Below, piece after piece: positions 17,296-25,714 of a DNA stretch of 64,000 bases. The position numbers and the translations under genes are program-made. The notes beneath the pieces are model-generated. The model was not told the origin of the DNA, did no database searches, and saw only the letters and a list, made by a program, of their open reading frames with translations. The stretch comes from Pseudacidovorax sp. NFM-22 (lineage in GTDB: Bacteria > Pseudomonadota > Gammaproteobacteria > Burkholderiales > Burkholderiaceae_C). The stretch is from NCBI RefSeq assembly GCF_021401245.1, contig NZ_JACBFY010000008.1, positions 124,001 to 188,000 of the forward strand, in the 5' to 3' direction. Positions within the stretch are counted from its first letter, which is position 1; each line of letters opens with the position of its first letter.

Positions 17296-18924
17296 ATGTC
17301 CCACCGCACCATCCACGACGCCTTCGCGACCAGTGCCGCACGCACGCCGCAGGCGGACTTCCTCTACACCGAGTCGGTCACGGCCGAGATCTACGGTATC
17401 CCGCCCGGCGTCACCGCGTGGGCCGAGGCCGCGGCAGAGGTCGAGCGCCTGCGCCTGGCCTATGCCCACGCCGGCTGGGGCCACGGCCACCGGGTCGGCC
17501 TGCTGCTGGAGAACCGGCCGGCCTTCCTCTACCACTGGTTCGCGCTCAATGCCCTGGGCGTGAGCGTGGTGCCCATCAATGCCGAGATGCGCTCGGCTGA
17601 GCTGGCCTACCTGATCGGCCACAGCGAGATCGGCCTGGCCGTCACGCTGCCGCAGCGCGCCGCGGACCTTGAAGCCGCCGCGGCCCAGGCCGGCCGCCAC
17701 CTGCACACCATGGCGGCCGACAGCACAGATGTGCCCAGGCCCGCCGAGCCCGCGCCCCGCGCCAACGAGGTCGTGGGCCTGGGCACCGAATGCGCGCTGC
17801 TCTACACCTCGGGCACCACCGGCCGGCCCAAGGGCTGCATGCTGAGCAATGCCTACTTCCTGCGTGCAGGCGAGTGGTATGCGGGCCTGGACGGCGTGTG
17901 CGCCTTCCGCTGCGACCAGGAGCGGCTGATGACGCCGCTGCCGCTCAATCACGTCAATGCCATGGCCTTCTCGACCATGGTGGTGCTGGTGGCCGGCGGC
18001 TGCCTCGTTCAGCTGGACCGCTTCCATCCCCGCAGCTGGCTGCAGAGCGCGCGCGACAGCGGCGCCACCATCGTCCACTACCTGGGCGTGATGCCCGCCA
18101 TGCTGCTGGCCGCCGCCGAGACGCCGGCCGACCGCGACCATGCCATCCGCTGGGCCTTCGGCGCTGGCGTGGACCGCAAGAACCACGCGCCCTTCGAGGC
18201 CCGCTTCGGCTTCCCGCTGGTGGAGGCCTGGGCCATGACCGAGACGGGCGCCGCCGCCTGCATCATGGCCAACCATGAGCCGCGCCACGTGGGCACCAGC
18301 TGCTTCGGCCGGCCCGAGGATTTCGTCGAGGCGCGCCTGGTCGATGACGAGGGCCAGGACGTGCCCGCCGGTACGCCCGGCGAACTGCTGGTGCGCTCCA
18401 GCGGCGACGACCCGCGTCGCCACTTCTTCCGCGGCTACCTGAAGGACCAAACGGCCACCGACGAGGCCTGGCAGGGCGGCTGGTTCCATACCGGCGACAT
18501 GGTGCGGCGCGACGAGGCGGGCAGCCTCTATTTCGTGGACCGCAAGAAGAACGTCATCCGCCGCAGCGGCGAGAACATCTCGGCGGTGGAGGTGGAGAGC
18601 GTTCTCAACCAGCACCCGGCCGTGAAGGTGTCGGCCGTGGCCGCCACGCCCGATGCGGTGCGCGGCGACGAGGTGCTGGCCTGCATCGTCATCGACCCCG
18701 ACGCCGCGGCCGCGCCCGGCGAGGCCCTGGCGGCCGACATCGTGCGCCATGCGCTGGCCCAGTTGGCCTACTACAAGGCGCCGGGCCATGTTGCCTTCGT
18801 CGAGGCCCTGCCGCTCACGGCCTCGCAGAAGATCCAGCGCGGCGAGCTGCGGCAGATGGCGCAGGCGCTGCCGGGCAGCGCGGGCTGCTTCGACACCCGC
18901 GCCATGAAGAAGAGGCAGGACTGA
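17296..18924 (+). CDS. AMP-forming acyl-CoA synthetase (aryl/acyl acid:CoA ligase)
   Basis: A 542-residue member of the acyl-adenylate-forming family. The P-loop YTSGTTGRPKG is at about residues 172-182, the A4/A5 region AWAMTETGAA at about 313, the GWFHTGDM hinge motif near 396 and the final lysine region SQKIQRGEL near 517. The enzyme would activate a carboxylic acid with ATP and CoA in the cytoplasm. It begins 12 bases after the dioxygenase beta subunit and its stop overlaps the next start by one base. In the proposed pathway it would make dioxindole-3-acetyl-CoA from the dioxygenase product. Confidence 0.9.
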   Translation: MSHRTIHDAFATSAARTPQADFLYTESVTAEIYGIPPGVTAWAEAAAEVERLRLAYAHAGWGHGHRVGLLLENRPAFLYHWFALNALGVSVVPINAEMRSAELAYLIGHSEIGLAVTLPQRAADLEAAAAQAGRHLHTMAADSTDVPRPAEPAPRANEVVGLGTECALLYTSGTTGRPKGCMLSNAYFLRAGEWYAGLDGVCAFRCDQERLMTPLPLNHVNAMAFSTMVVLVAGGCLVQLDRFHPRSWLQSARDSGATIVHYLGVMPAMLLAAAETPADRDHAIRWAFGAGVDRKNHAPFEARFGFPLVEAWAMTETGAAACIMANHEPRHVGTSCFGRPEDFVEARLVDDEGQDVPAGTPGELLVRSSGDDPRRHFFRGYLKDQTATDEAWQGGWFHTGDMVRRDEAGSLYFVDRKKNVIRRSGENISAVEVESVLNQHPAVKVSAVAATPDAVRGDEVLACIVIDPDAAAAPGEALAADIVRHALAQLAYYKAPGHVAFVEALPLTASQKIQRGELRQMAQALPGSAGCFDTRAMKKRQD

Positions 18925-20099
18925 TGGGCCGGCGACAACGCAGCAACTACGACGGTGTGGCCGTGGCCGTGCCGGTCACGGTGCCCTACCAGCGCTATTC
19001 CACCGAGGGTGCGCACTTCTTCCTGGGCAGGGCCGTGCGCGCGCTGCTGGAGGTCAGCGGCATCGCCAAGGACGACATCGACGGCCTGTGCCTGTCGAGC
19101 TTCTCGCTGGCGCCCGACACGGCCGTCGGCGTCACACAGCACCTGGGCCTGTCCCCGCGCTGGCTGGACCATGTGCCCACCGGCGGTGCCTCCGGCGTGA
19201 TGTGCCTGCGCCGCGCGGCGCGCGCCGTGCAGTGCGGCGACGCCGAGGTGGTGGCCTGCGTGGCGGCCGACACCAACCATGTGGATTCCTTTCGCCAGAC
19301 GCTGGGCGCCTTCAGCAACTTTGCGCGCGACGCCACGTACCCCTACGGCTCGGGCGGACCGAACTCCATCTTCGCGATGATCACCGCGCACTACATGCGG
19401 CAGTTCGGTGCGAGGCGCGAGGATTTCGGCCGCATCTGCGTGGCCCAGCGCCAGAACGCCCTGGGCAACCCCAACGCCATGTTCAAGAAGGCGCTGACGC
19501 TCGACGAGTACATGGCGGCGCGACCCATCTCCGACCCGCTGCACCTGTTCGACTGCGTGATGCCGTGCGCCGGCGCCGAGGCCTTCCTGGTGATGACGGC
19601 GGAGCGGGCTCGCGACCTGGGCCTGCCGTACGTCACGGTGCGCGGCAGCATCGAGCGCCACAACGCCTTCGCCGACGACCCGATCATGGTGCGCGGCGGC
19701 TGGGCCCGCGACCGCGACGACCTGTATGCGCAGGCCGGCGTGCAGCCGAAGGACATCGACTTCATCCAGACCTACGACGACTACCCGGTCATCGTGATGA
19801 TGCATTTCGAGGACCTGGGCTTCTGCGAGAAGGGCGAGGGCCCGGCCTTCGTGCAGTCGCACACGCTGACGCACGACGGCAGCTTTCCCAACAACACCAG
19901 CGGCGGCCAGCTCTCGGCCGGCCAGGCGGGCGCCGCGGGCGGCTTCCTGGGCATGACGGAGACGCTGCGCCAGCTCACCGGCCAGGCCGGGCCGCGCACC
20001 GTGCCCGACGCGCAGCTGGGCCTGGTGGCGGGCTTCGGCATGGTCACCTACGACCGCTGCCTGTGCACCGGCGCGGTGATCCTCGGGAAAGAACCATGA
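18924..20099 (+). CDS. thiolase-like protein of the SCP2/Ltp2 type, probable retro-aldolase
   Basis: A 391-residue thiolase-fold protein. In true thiolases the first half carries an active-site Cys in a C-A-S-G or C-G-S-G motif; here the aligned stretch is TGGASGVMC (86-94), with Gly at the nucleophile position. The C-terminal half has TYDDYPVIVMMHFEDLGFCE (283-302) and NTSGGQLSAGQAG, the pattern of Ltp2-like lipid-transfer thiolases, which work with a DUF35 OB-fold partner to split beta-hydroxyacyl-CoA by retro-aldol reaction. Such a partner is the next gene. The start overlaps the ligase stop (TGATG). Cleavage of a tertiary beta-hydroxyacyl-CoA to a ketone and acetyl-CoA is therefore the favoured role. 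Confidence 0.85.
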   Translation: MGRRQRSNYDGVAVAVPVTVPYQRYSTEGAHFFLGRAVRALLEVSGIAKDDIDGLCLSSFSLAPDTAVGVTQHLGLSPRWLDHVPTGGASGVMCLRRAARAVQCGDAEVVACVAADTNHVDSFRQTLGAFSNFARDATYPYGSGGPNSIFAMITAHYMRQFGARREDFGRICVAQRQNALGNPNAMFKKALTLDEYMAARPISDPLHLFDCVMPCAGAEAFLVMTAERARDLGLPYVTVRGSIERHNAFADDPIMVRGGWARDRDDLYAQAGVQPKDIDFIQTYDDYPVIVMMHFEDLGFCEKGEGPAFVQSHTLTHDGSFPNNTSGGQLSAGQAGAAGGFLGMTETLRQLTGQAGPRTVPDAQLGLVAGFGMVTYDRCLCTGAVILGKEP

Positions 20100-20114
20100 C
20101 CCCCACGTTTGCCA

Positions 20115-20171
20115 CTTCGTGTGCTGCACTGCCCCCCGAGGGGGCCGCGCAGCTGCCCTGGGGCGGCCCGG
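20115..20171. repeat. GC-palindrome intergenic repeat
   Basis: This stretch fills the gap between the thiolase-like and OB-fold/SDR genes. It contains CTTCGTGTGCTGCACTG, a GC-rich palindromic core CCCCCCGAGGGGG and then CCCTGGGGCGGCCCGG. The same kind of element, with core CCCCCCGGAGGGGGG, is found between phoU and phoB. From memory, such elements are scattered in intergenic DNA of Comamonadaceae genomes; a role as transcript stem-loop is possible. Confidence 0.5.
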
Positions 20172-20184
20172 CGGAGGTGCCACG

Positions 20185-21438
20185 ATGACCATGCCCCTGA
20201 TGCGCCCCAAGCGCAAGAACCCCGTCCTGCGCACCCGCCAGATGAACCTGCCGCCCTGGGCGCGCGGGCGCGAGGCGCTGGGCATCACCGCCGCCGCGGC
20301 CGAGGGCCGCTTCGAGCTGCAGGTGTGCGAGGAATGTGGCACCGTGCAATACCCGCCGCGCGGCGCCTGCAAGCAGTGCCTGTCGACCGAGCTGCGCTGG
20401 CGGCCCCAGACCGGCGAGGGCGAGCTGCTCAGCGCCACCACGCTGCACCACAGCAACGACCTGTTCTTCCGCGAGCGCCTGCCCTGGCGCCTGGGCATGG
20501 TCAAGCTCGACAGCGGCCCCTCCCTCATGGTCCACCTGCATGGCGAGGTGGGCGAGGCACCGCAGCGCGTGCGCGTGGGTGCCCGGCTCGACCGCGCCGG
20601 ACAGGCGGTACTGATCGGATTCCCCTTTGAAGGAACTGCACACATGGCCGACGACCCGATGCTCCGCGAAATGACCAGCGACCCCAAGTTCCGCAAGGTG
20701 CTGGTGACCGACGGCAAGACGCCCGCCGGGCAGGCCCTAGTGCGCGCCCTGGTCAAGGCCGGCGCCGACATCGTCTGGGTCGGCCATGCCGAGCCGTGGA
20801 AGCAGCTCGGCGGCCTGGAGGACATCAGCGCGCTGCCGCAGGTGACGCTGGTGCCGCTGGACCTGACCAACGGCCGCGCCGTCACCGAGCTGGCCGGCGA
20901 GATCGGCGGCAAGGTGGACATCGTCATCAACAACGCCGAGGTGCACCGCACCTTCGGCATCGGCGCGCGCCGCGGCACCGACGTGGCCAGGCTGGAGATG
21001 GACATCAACTATTTCGGTCTGCTGCGGCTGGCGCAGGAGTTCGGCCCGGCGCTCAAGGGCCGCTCGGCCGATGGCGCGACCGGGGCCACGGCCTGGGTCA
21101 ACCTGCTGTCGATCTATGCGCTGTCCAACTTTCCGCCGCACGGCACCTTCAGCGCCAGCAAGGCGGCAGCCTATTCGCTGGCGCAGTGCCTGCGAGCCGA
21201 GATGCGACCGGCCGGCATCCGTGTCATCAATGTCTTTCCCGGCCCCATCGACGACGAATGGAACCAGCACATGCCGCCGCCCAAGCTGGGCCCGGACGCG
21301 CTGGCCAATGCCATCGTGAAGGCGCTGCGCGACGGCGTGGAGGACGTCTACCCCGGCGACGTGGCGCAGGAATGGCTGCAGCGCTGGCGTGACAACCCCA
21401 AGGTGCTCGAACGCGAACTGGCGACAAATGGTGGCTGA
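20185..21438 (+). CDS. DUF35/OB-fold zinc-ribbon domain fused to a short-chain dehydrogenase-like domain
   Basis: A 417-residue fusion. Residues 1-150 form a zinc ribbon (Cys48, Cys51, Cys62, Cys65: VCEECGTVQYPP and GACKQCLS) and an OB fold, the DUF35 architecture that partners thiolase-like proteins. Residues 165-417 follow the SDR pattern, with a nucleotide-binding TDGKTPAGQALV and VIINNAEVH, but the catalytic YxxxK tyrosine is replaced by Phe (GTFSASKAAAYSL). The second half may thus be a non-catalytic or altered dehydrogenase. It is 85 bases downstream of the thiolase-like gene and probably forms a complex with its product. Confidence 0.85.
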   Translation: MTMPLMRPKRKNPVLRTRQMNLPPWARGREALGITAAAAEGRFELQVCEECGTVQYPPRGACKQCLSTELRWRPQTGEGELLSATTLHHSNDLFFRERLPWRLGMVKLDSGPSLMVHLHGEVGEAPQRVRVGARLDRAGQAVLIGFPFEGTAHMADDPMLREMTSDPKFRKVLVTDGKTPAGQALVRALVKAGADIVWVGHAEPWKQLGGLEDISALPQVTLVPLDLTNGRAVTELAGEIGGKVDIVINNAEVHRTFGIGARRGTDVARLEMDINYFGLLRLAQEFGPALKGRSADGATGATAWVNLLSIYALSNFPPHGTFSASKAAAYSLAQCLRAEMRPAGIRVINVFPGPIDDEWNQHMPPPKLGPDALANAIVKALRDGVEDVYPGDVAQEWLQRWRDNPKVLERELATNGG

Positions 21439-21460
21439 ACCCGCTGGCAAGGAGACACCC

Positions 21461-22282
21461 ATGAGCAACGCAACCACGACCCCCGCCGCCGCACCCACCG
21501 GCCTCGACGCCCTGGCCGGCCTGGTGGGCGCGCTGGCCACCGGGCGCATCCGCGTCATCGACCTCACGCAGACGCTGACGCCCGAGTTCCCGCAGATCGC
21601 GCTGCCGCCCGAGATGGGCCAGTGCTGGCCCTTTCGCATCGAGGAGGTGTCGCGCTACGACGAGCGCGGTCCGGGCTGGTACTGGAACAACTTCTCCTGC
21701 GGCGAGCACACCGGCACGCACTTCGACGCGCCCATCCACTGGATCTCCGGCCGCGACCTGCCGAACAACGCGGTGGACACCATCCCCGTGCAGAACTTCG
21801 TGGCGCCGGCCTGCGTGATCGACTGCTCGCCGCAGGTCAAGGACGACCCGGACTACCTGCTCACGCTGGACGACATCGCCGAATGGGAGGCCGCGCACGG
21901 CCGGATCCCGAAGGGCGCCTGGGTGCTGATGCGCACCGACTGGTCCAAGCGCACCGACCCGGCCGAGTACCAGAACTTCGACGAGACCGGCCAGCACACG
22001 CCCGGCCCCAGTACGGCCGCCGTGCGCTTCCTGGTGGAAGAGCGGGACGTGCTGGGCTTCGGCTCCGAGGCCATCGGCACCGATGCCGGTCAGGGCTACC
22101 ACCTGCGCCCGCCGTACCCCTGCCACTACTACATGCACGGGGCAGGACGCTACGGCCTGCAATGCCTGTGCAACCTGGACCTGCTGCCGCCGGCTGGCGC
22201 GGTGCTGATCTGCCCGCCGCTCAAGATCGAGAAGGGCAGCGGCAGCCCGCTGCGGGTGCTGGCGCTGGTGGGGTCGGCATGA
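21461..22282 (+). CDS. cyclase family metal-dependent hydrolase (isatin hydrolase / kynurenine formamidase-like)
   Basis: A 273-residue protein of the cyclase superfamily. The metal-binding signature HTGTHFDAPIHW sits at about residues 86-97, matching HxGTHxDxPxH, with further conserved residues in VLMRTDWSKR and GFGSEAIGTDAGQ. Members bind Mn or Zn and open cyclic amides or hydrolyse N-formyl groups; isatin hydrolase and kynurenine formamidase are the characterised relatives. AAGGAG precedes the ATG. In a locus with indole-type dioxygenase genes the best guess is hydrolysis of isatin to isatinate in the cytoplasm. No signal peptide is seen. Confidence 0.88.
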   Translation: MSNATTTPAAAPTGLDALAGLVGALATGRIRVIDLTQTLTPEFPQIALPPEMGQCWPFRIEEVSRYDERGPGWYWNNFSCGEHTGTHFDAPIHWISGRDLPNNAVDTIPVQNFVAPACVIDCSPQVKDDPDYLLTLDDIAEWEAAHGRIPKGAWVLMRTDWSKRTDPAEYQNFDETGQHTPGPSTAAVRFLVEERDVLGFGSEAIGTDAGQGYHLRPPYPCHYYMHGAGRYGLQCLCNLDLLPPAGAVLICPPLKIEKGSGSPLRVLALVGSA

Positions 22283-23019
22283 GCGCGGTGACTCCAGACC
22301 GCGGCGTCGCCGTCGTCACCGGCGGCAGCGCCGGCATCGGCAAGGCCATCTGCCAGGACCTGCTGGACGGCGGCTGGGAGGTGGTGAGCCTGGCCCGCCG
22401 CCCGGCCGACATCGCCCATGCGCGGCTGCACAGCATCGAGGTGGACCTGAGCGACCGCGCCGCCACGGCCCAGGCCGCGGCCGAGGTCGCGTCGCGCTGG
22501 CCCGTGACCACGGTCGTGCACAACGCGGGCGTGATCCGCGCCGCCCTCTTGCCGCAGGTGCAACTGACCGACCTGGATGCGCTGGTGGACCTGCACCTGG
22601 GCTGCGCCGTGCAGCTCGTGCAGGCCGCCTTGCCGGCCATGCGCGCCGCGGGCTTTGGCCGCGTGGTGCTGCTGTCGTCGCGGGCCGCCCTTGGCCTGGC
22701 CACGCGCACCAGCTATTCGGCCACCAAGGCCGGCATGCTGGGCATGGCCCGCACCTGGGCGCTGGAGCTGGGCGGCGAGGGCATCACCGTCAACGTCGTC
22801 GCGCCCGGGCCCATCCGCACCGACATGTTCTACGACGTGGTCGACGCCGGCAGCGAGAAGGAACGGGCGCTCGCGGCCAGCGTGCCCGTCAAGCGCCTGG
22901 GCGAGGCCGCCGATGTGGCACGGGCCGTGCGTTTCTTCGTGGAGCCGGCCAACAGTTTCGTGACCGGACAGGTGCTCTACGTGTGCGGAGGCACCAGCGT
23001 GGGGAGCCTGACGCTCTAG
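22279..23019 (+). CDS. short-chain dehydrogenase/reductase
   Basis: A 246-residue classical SDR: nucleotide-binding TGGSAGIGKAI at about 14-24, HNAG at about 79, catalytic Ser in VVLLSSRAALG, and intact YSATK (about 146-150), followed by APGPIRTDM and the C-terminal VTGQVLYVCGG. It would use NAD(H) or NADP(H) on a hydroxy or keto group. Its ATG overlaps the stop of the cyclase gene (ATGA), so the two are coupled. It closes the first operon of the locus; the next gene is 207 bases away behind a separate promoter. Confidence 0.9.
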   Translation: MSAVTPDRGVAVVTGGSAGIGKAICQDLLDGGWEVVSLARRPADIAHARLHSIEVDLSDRAATAQAAAEVASRWPVTTVVHNAGVIRAALLPQVQLTDLDALVDLHLGCAVQLVQAALPAMRAAGFGRVVLLSSRAALGLATRTSYSATKAGMLGMARTWALELGGEGITVNVVAPGPIRTDMFYDVVDAGSEKERALAASVPVKRLGEAADVARAVRFFVEPANSFVTGQVLYVCGGTSVGSLTL

Positions 23020-23075
23020 GTCGTGCATCGACGCACCACGCTGCGGCCCGGCTTTCCACCATGAGGACAGTCCCC

Positions 23076-23122
23076 TTGCAACGCCTGGATGTGCTCGCTA
23101 GGATTGTTTAAGACTAAATAAT
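23076..23122 (+). promoter_or_regulatory. promoter and overlapping palindrome before the transport/dioxygenase-2 operon
   Basis: TTGCAA (23076-23081) and TAGGAT (23099-23104) are separated by 17 bases. Directly after the -10 element lies the imperfect 20-bp palindrome ATTGTTTAAGACTAAATAAT (arms 7 of 8 matching), positioned where a repressor would block initiation. The half-site GACTAAATA resembles GTCTAAATA in the MarR-iorA intergenic region, so one MarR protein may control both operons. The rest of the 207-base gap holds nothing else I can name. Confidence 0.55.
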
Positions 23123-23226
23123 TGATAAGTCATGTGCCAGTGCGACAGCCGCAGGAGTGTGGAAGAGGCGGCCCGTCGGCAGTGGCGTTGTTCCACCGTG
23201 TTGCCACCGAAGAGATGGAGTCCGCG

Positions 23227-24402
23227 ATGAAGATGATGAAGTCAGTACGTCCCCTGCGCAGCCTGGCTGCCCTGGCCTGTGCCACGCTGCTGGGGGCCAC
23301 AGCCCCCGCCGCGCTGGCCGCCGACTACAAGGTCGGCTTCATCACCTCGCTGTCGGGCCCGGTCTCGTCGCTGGGCATTCCCTACCAGAAGGGCATGGCT
23401 GCGGCGCAGGCCTTCAAGGGCGACATCGACGGCAAGAAGGTGCAGGTCATCCAGCTCGACGACGCGTCGGACCCGAGCACCGCGGCCCGCAATGCGCGCA
23501 AGCTGATCGACGAGGACAAGGTCGACGTCATCATCGGCACCGCAGGATCGCCGGGCGCGCTGGCCATCGCCGCCGTGGCACGCGAGACGAAGACGCCGCT
23601 CATCTCCATCGCCAATGCCAACCTGCCGGGTGAGGAGGGCGCCTGGATGGTCACGCTGCCGCAGCCCGCGCCGCTGATGGTCAGCGCGGTGGTGGACCGC
23701 ATGAAGAAGTCCGGCGTCAAGACGGTGGGCTACATCGGCTTCTCCGACGCCTGGGGCGACCTGGTGTACGACGCGTTGCAGAAGAGCGCCGAGCCGGCCG
23801 GCATCAAGGTGGTCTCCAACGAACGCTATGCGCGCGCCGATTCGTCGGTGACGGGCCAGGTGCTCAAGATCGTGGCGCTGCGGCCCGACGCGGTGCTCAC
23901 CGGCACCTCGGGCACGCCTGGCGCCTTGCCCTACCTGGCGCTGGCTGAGCGCGGCTACAAGGGCCAGATCTACGGCATGCATGCGCTGATCAACCCCGAC
24001 TTCGTGCGCGTGGGCGGTGCCTCGGTCGAAGGCCTGCTGGCGCCCACCGGCCCGGTGATCGTGGCCGAGCAGCTGCCGGCCGACAACCCGATCCGCAAGG
24101 TGTCGATGGACTTCCGGGCCGCCTACCAGAAGGCCAACGGCGCCATGCCCACCGATGCCTTCTCGGCCTACAGCTTCGACGCCTGGCTGATCTTCCTGGA
24201 CGCCGCCAAGCGCGCCTCGGCCAAGGCCGAGCCGGGCACGCCGCAGTTCCGCGTGGCCTTGCGCGACGCCATCACCAGCACGAAGGAGCTGGCCGGCACC
24301 CACAGCGTCTACAACTTCACGCCCAACGACCGCTACGGCTCGGACGAGCGCTCGCGCGTGGTCGTGCGGCTCGAAAAGGGCCAGTGGAAGCTGGTGCCCT
24401 GA
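23227..24402 (+). CDS. branched-chain-amino-acid-type ABC transporter periplasmic binding protein (copy 1)
   Basis: A 391-residue Leu/Ile/Val-type binding protein. The N-terminus is a Sec signal peptide (basic MKMMKSVRPLR, hydrophobic core, cleavage after APAALA before ADYKVGF). The mature part shows SLSGPVSSLGIPYQKG, LDDASDPSTAARNARKL and GTAGSPGALA, the fold typical of LivK relatives that in Burkholderiales often bind aromatic acids. GGAG lies six bases before the chosen ATG. It is the first of three paralogues in the locus that all end in KGQWKLVP, showing tandem duplication. Its ligand is likely the pathway substrate. Confidence 0.9.
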   Translation: MKMMKSVRPLRSLAALACATLLGATAPAALAADYKVGFITSLSGPVSSLGIPYQKGMAAAQAFKGDIDGKKVQVIQLDDASDPSTAARNARKLIDEDKVDVIIGTAGSPGALAIAAVARETKTPLISIANANLPGEEGAWMVTLPQPAPLMVSAVVDRMKKSGVKTVGYIGFSDAWGDLVYDALQKSAEPAGIKVVSNERYARADSSVTGQVLKIVALRPDAVLTGTSGTPGALPYLALAERGYKGQIYGMHALINPDFVRVGGASVEGLLAPTGPVIVAEQLPADNPIRKVSMDFRAAYQKANGAMPTDAFSAYSFDAWLIFLDAAKRASAKAEPGTPQFRVALRDAITSTKELAGTHSVYNFTPNDRYGSDERSRVVVRLEKGQWKLVP

Positions 24403-24524
24403 GCCGGCTCCATCGCGCCGCCATGCGGGCGACCGCCGGCGCACGCCACTGACGGAGGCCGGCGGTCCACTGCGCCGGCCCCGACTTCGTCCCTTCCTGC
24501 CCTTCCTTTTTGGAGTCCCTGTCG

Positions 24525-25670
24525 ATGGCCTCTCGTGTGCTTCGTCCTCTCGCCCTGCTGGCCGCCTCGGCCTTCGCCGTCGGCGCCTTCGCGGCCGACC
24601 TCAAGGTGGGCGTCATCAGCTCGCTCTCCGGCCCGGTGTCCGCGCTGGGCATTCCGTACGAGAAGGGCATCCGCGCCGCCCATGCGCAGATGCCCACCAT
24701 CGCCGGCCGCAAGGTCGAGCTGATCGTGCTGGACGATGCCTCCGACCCGACCACGGCCGGCCGCAATGCCCGTAAGCTGGCCACCGAGGACAAGGTGGAC
24801 GTGCTCATCGGCACTTCGGGCGTGCCGGGCGCCATGGCCATCGCCGCCGTGGCGCGCGAGCTGAACGTGCCGCTGATCTCGCCCACGCCCGTGTCGCTGC
24901 CGGGCGCCGAGAACGGCTGGACGGTGTCGGTGTCGCAGCCCTTCGAGCTGATGGTTGCCGCGGTGGTTGAGAAGATGAAGGCCGCGGGCGTGAAGACGGT
25001 GGCCTTCATCGGCTTCTCCGACGCGCTGGGCGACCTGGCCTACGACTCGCTGGTCAAGAGCGCGGGCGAGGCCGGCATCAAGGTGGTGGCCAACGAGCGC
25101 TATGCGCGCGCCGACAACTCGGTCGCAGGCCAGGTGCTCAAGATCGTGGCCCAGCGGCCCGACGCGGTGTTCGCCGGCAACTCGGGCACGCCCGGCGCGC
25201 TGCCCTACCTGGCGCTGGCCGAGCGCAACTACAAGGGCCGCATCTACGGCACGCATGGTCTGATCAATGCCGACTTCGTGCGCGTGGGCGGCAAGTCCAT
25301 CGAGGGCCTGGAAGTGCCCAGCGGTCCGGTGCTGGTGGCCGAGCAGCTGCCGGCCGACAACCCGATCCGCAAGGTGTCGATGGACTTCCGCGCCGCCTAC
25401 CAGAAGGTCAATGGCTCGCCGCCGGTCGATGCCTTCTCGTCGTACACCTACGACGCCTACCTGCTGCTGGCCAATGCCGCGGCGCGCGCGAAGGGCGAGC
25501 CCGGCACGCCGGCCTACCGCCAGTCGCTCAAGGACGCCATCGTCGCCACCCGCGAGCTGGTGGGCACGCATGGCATCTACAACTTCACGCCCGACAGCCG
25601 CTACGGCTCGGACAAGCGCGCGGTGGTGATCGTGCGCATGGAGAAGGGTCAGTGGAAGCTGGTGCCCTGA
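24525..25670 (+). CDS. branched-chain-amino-acid-type ABC transporter periplasmic binding protein (copy 2)
   Basis: A 381-residue paralogue of the preceding protein, with a signal peptide cleaved after VGAFA before ADLKVGV. It shares SLSGPVSALGIPYEKG, LDDASDPTTAGRNARKL, GFSDALGDLAYDSL and the KGQWKLVP end with copies 1 and 3. GGAG nine bases upstream supports the ATG of MASRVLRP rather than the upstream TTG. It follows copy 1 by 122 bases. Having several receptors for one membrane complex suggests different ligands, such as a hormone and its conjugates or breakdown products; this is inference. Confidence 0.9.
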   Translation: MASRVLRPLALLAASAFAVGAFAADLKVGVISSLSGPVSALGIPYEKGIRAAHAQMPTIAGRKVELIVLDDASDPTTAGRNARKLATEDKVDVLIGTSGVPGAMAIAAVARELNVPLISPTPVSLPGAENGWTVSVSQPFELMVAAVVEKMKAAGVKTVAFIGFSDALGDLAYDSLVKSAGEAGIKVVANERYARADNSVAGQVLKIVAQRPDAVFAGNSGTPGALPYLALAERNYKGRIYGTHGLINADFVRVGGKSIEGLEVPSGPVLVAEQLPADNPIRKVSMDFRAAYQKVNGSPPVDAFSSYTYDAYLLLANAAARAKGEPGTPAYRQSLKDAIVATRELVGTHGIYNFTPDSRYGSDKRAVVIVRMEKGQWKLVP

Positions 25671-25714
25671 ACGCCTGACCCGCTAACCGCCTTCACCGCA
25701 GCACGACCCACGCC

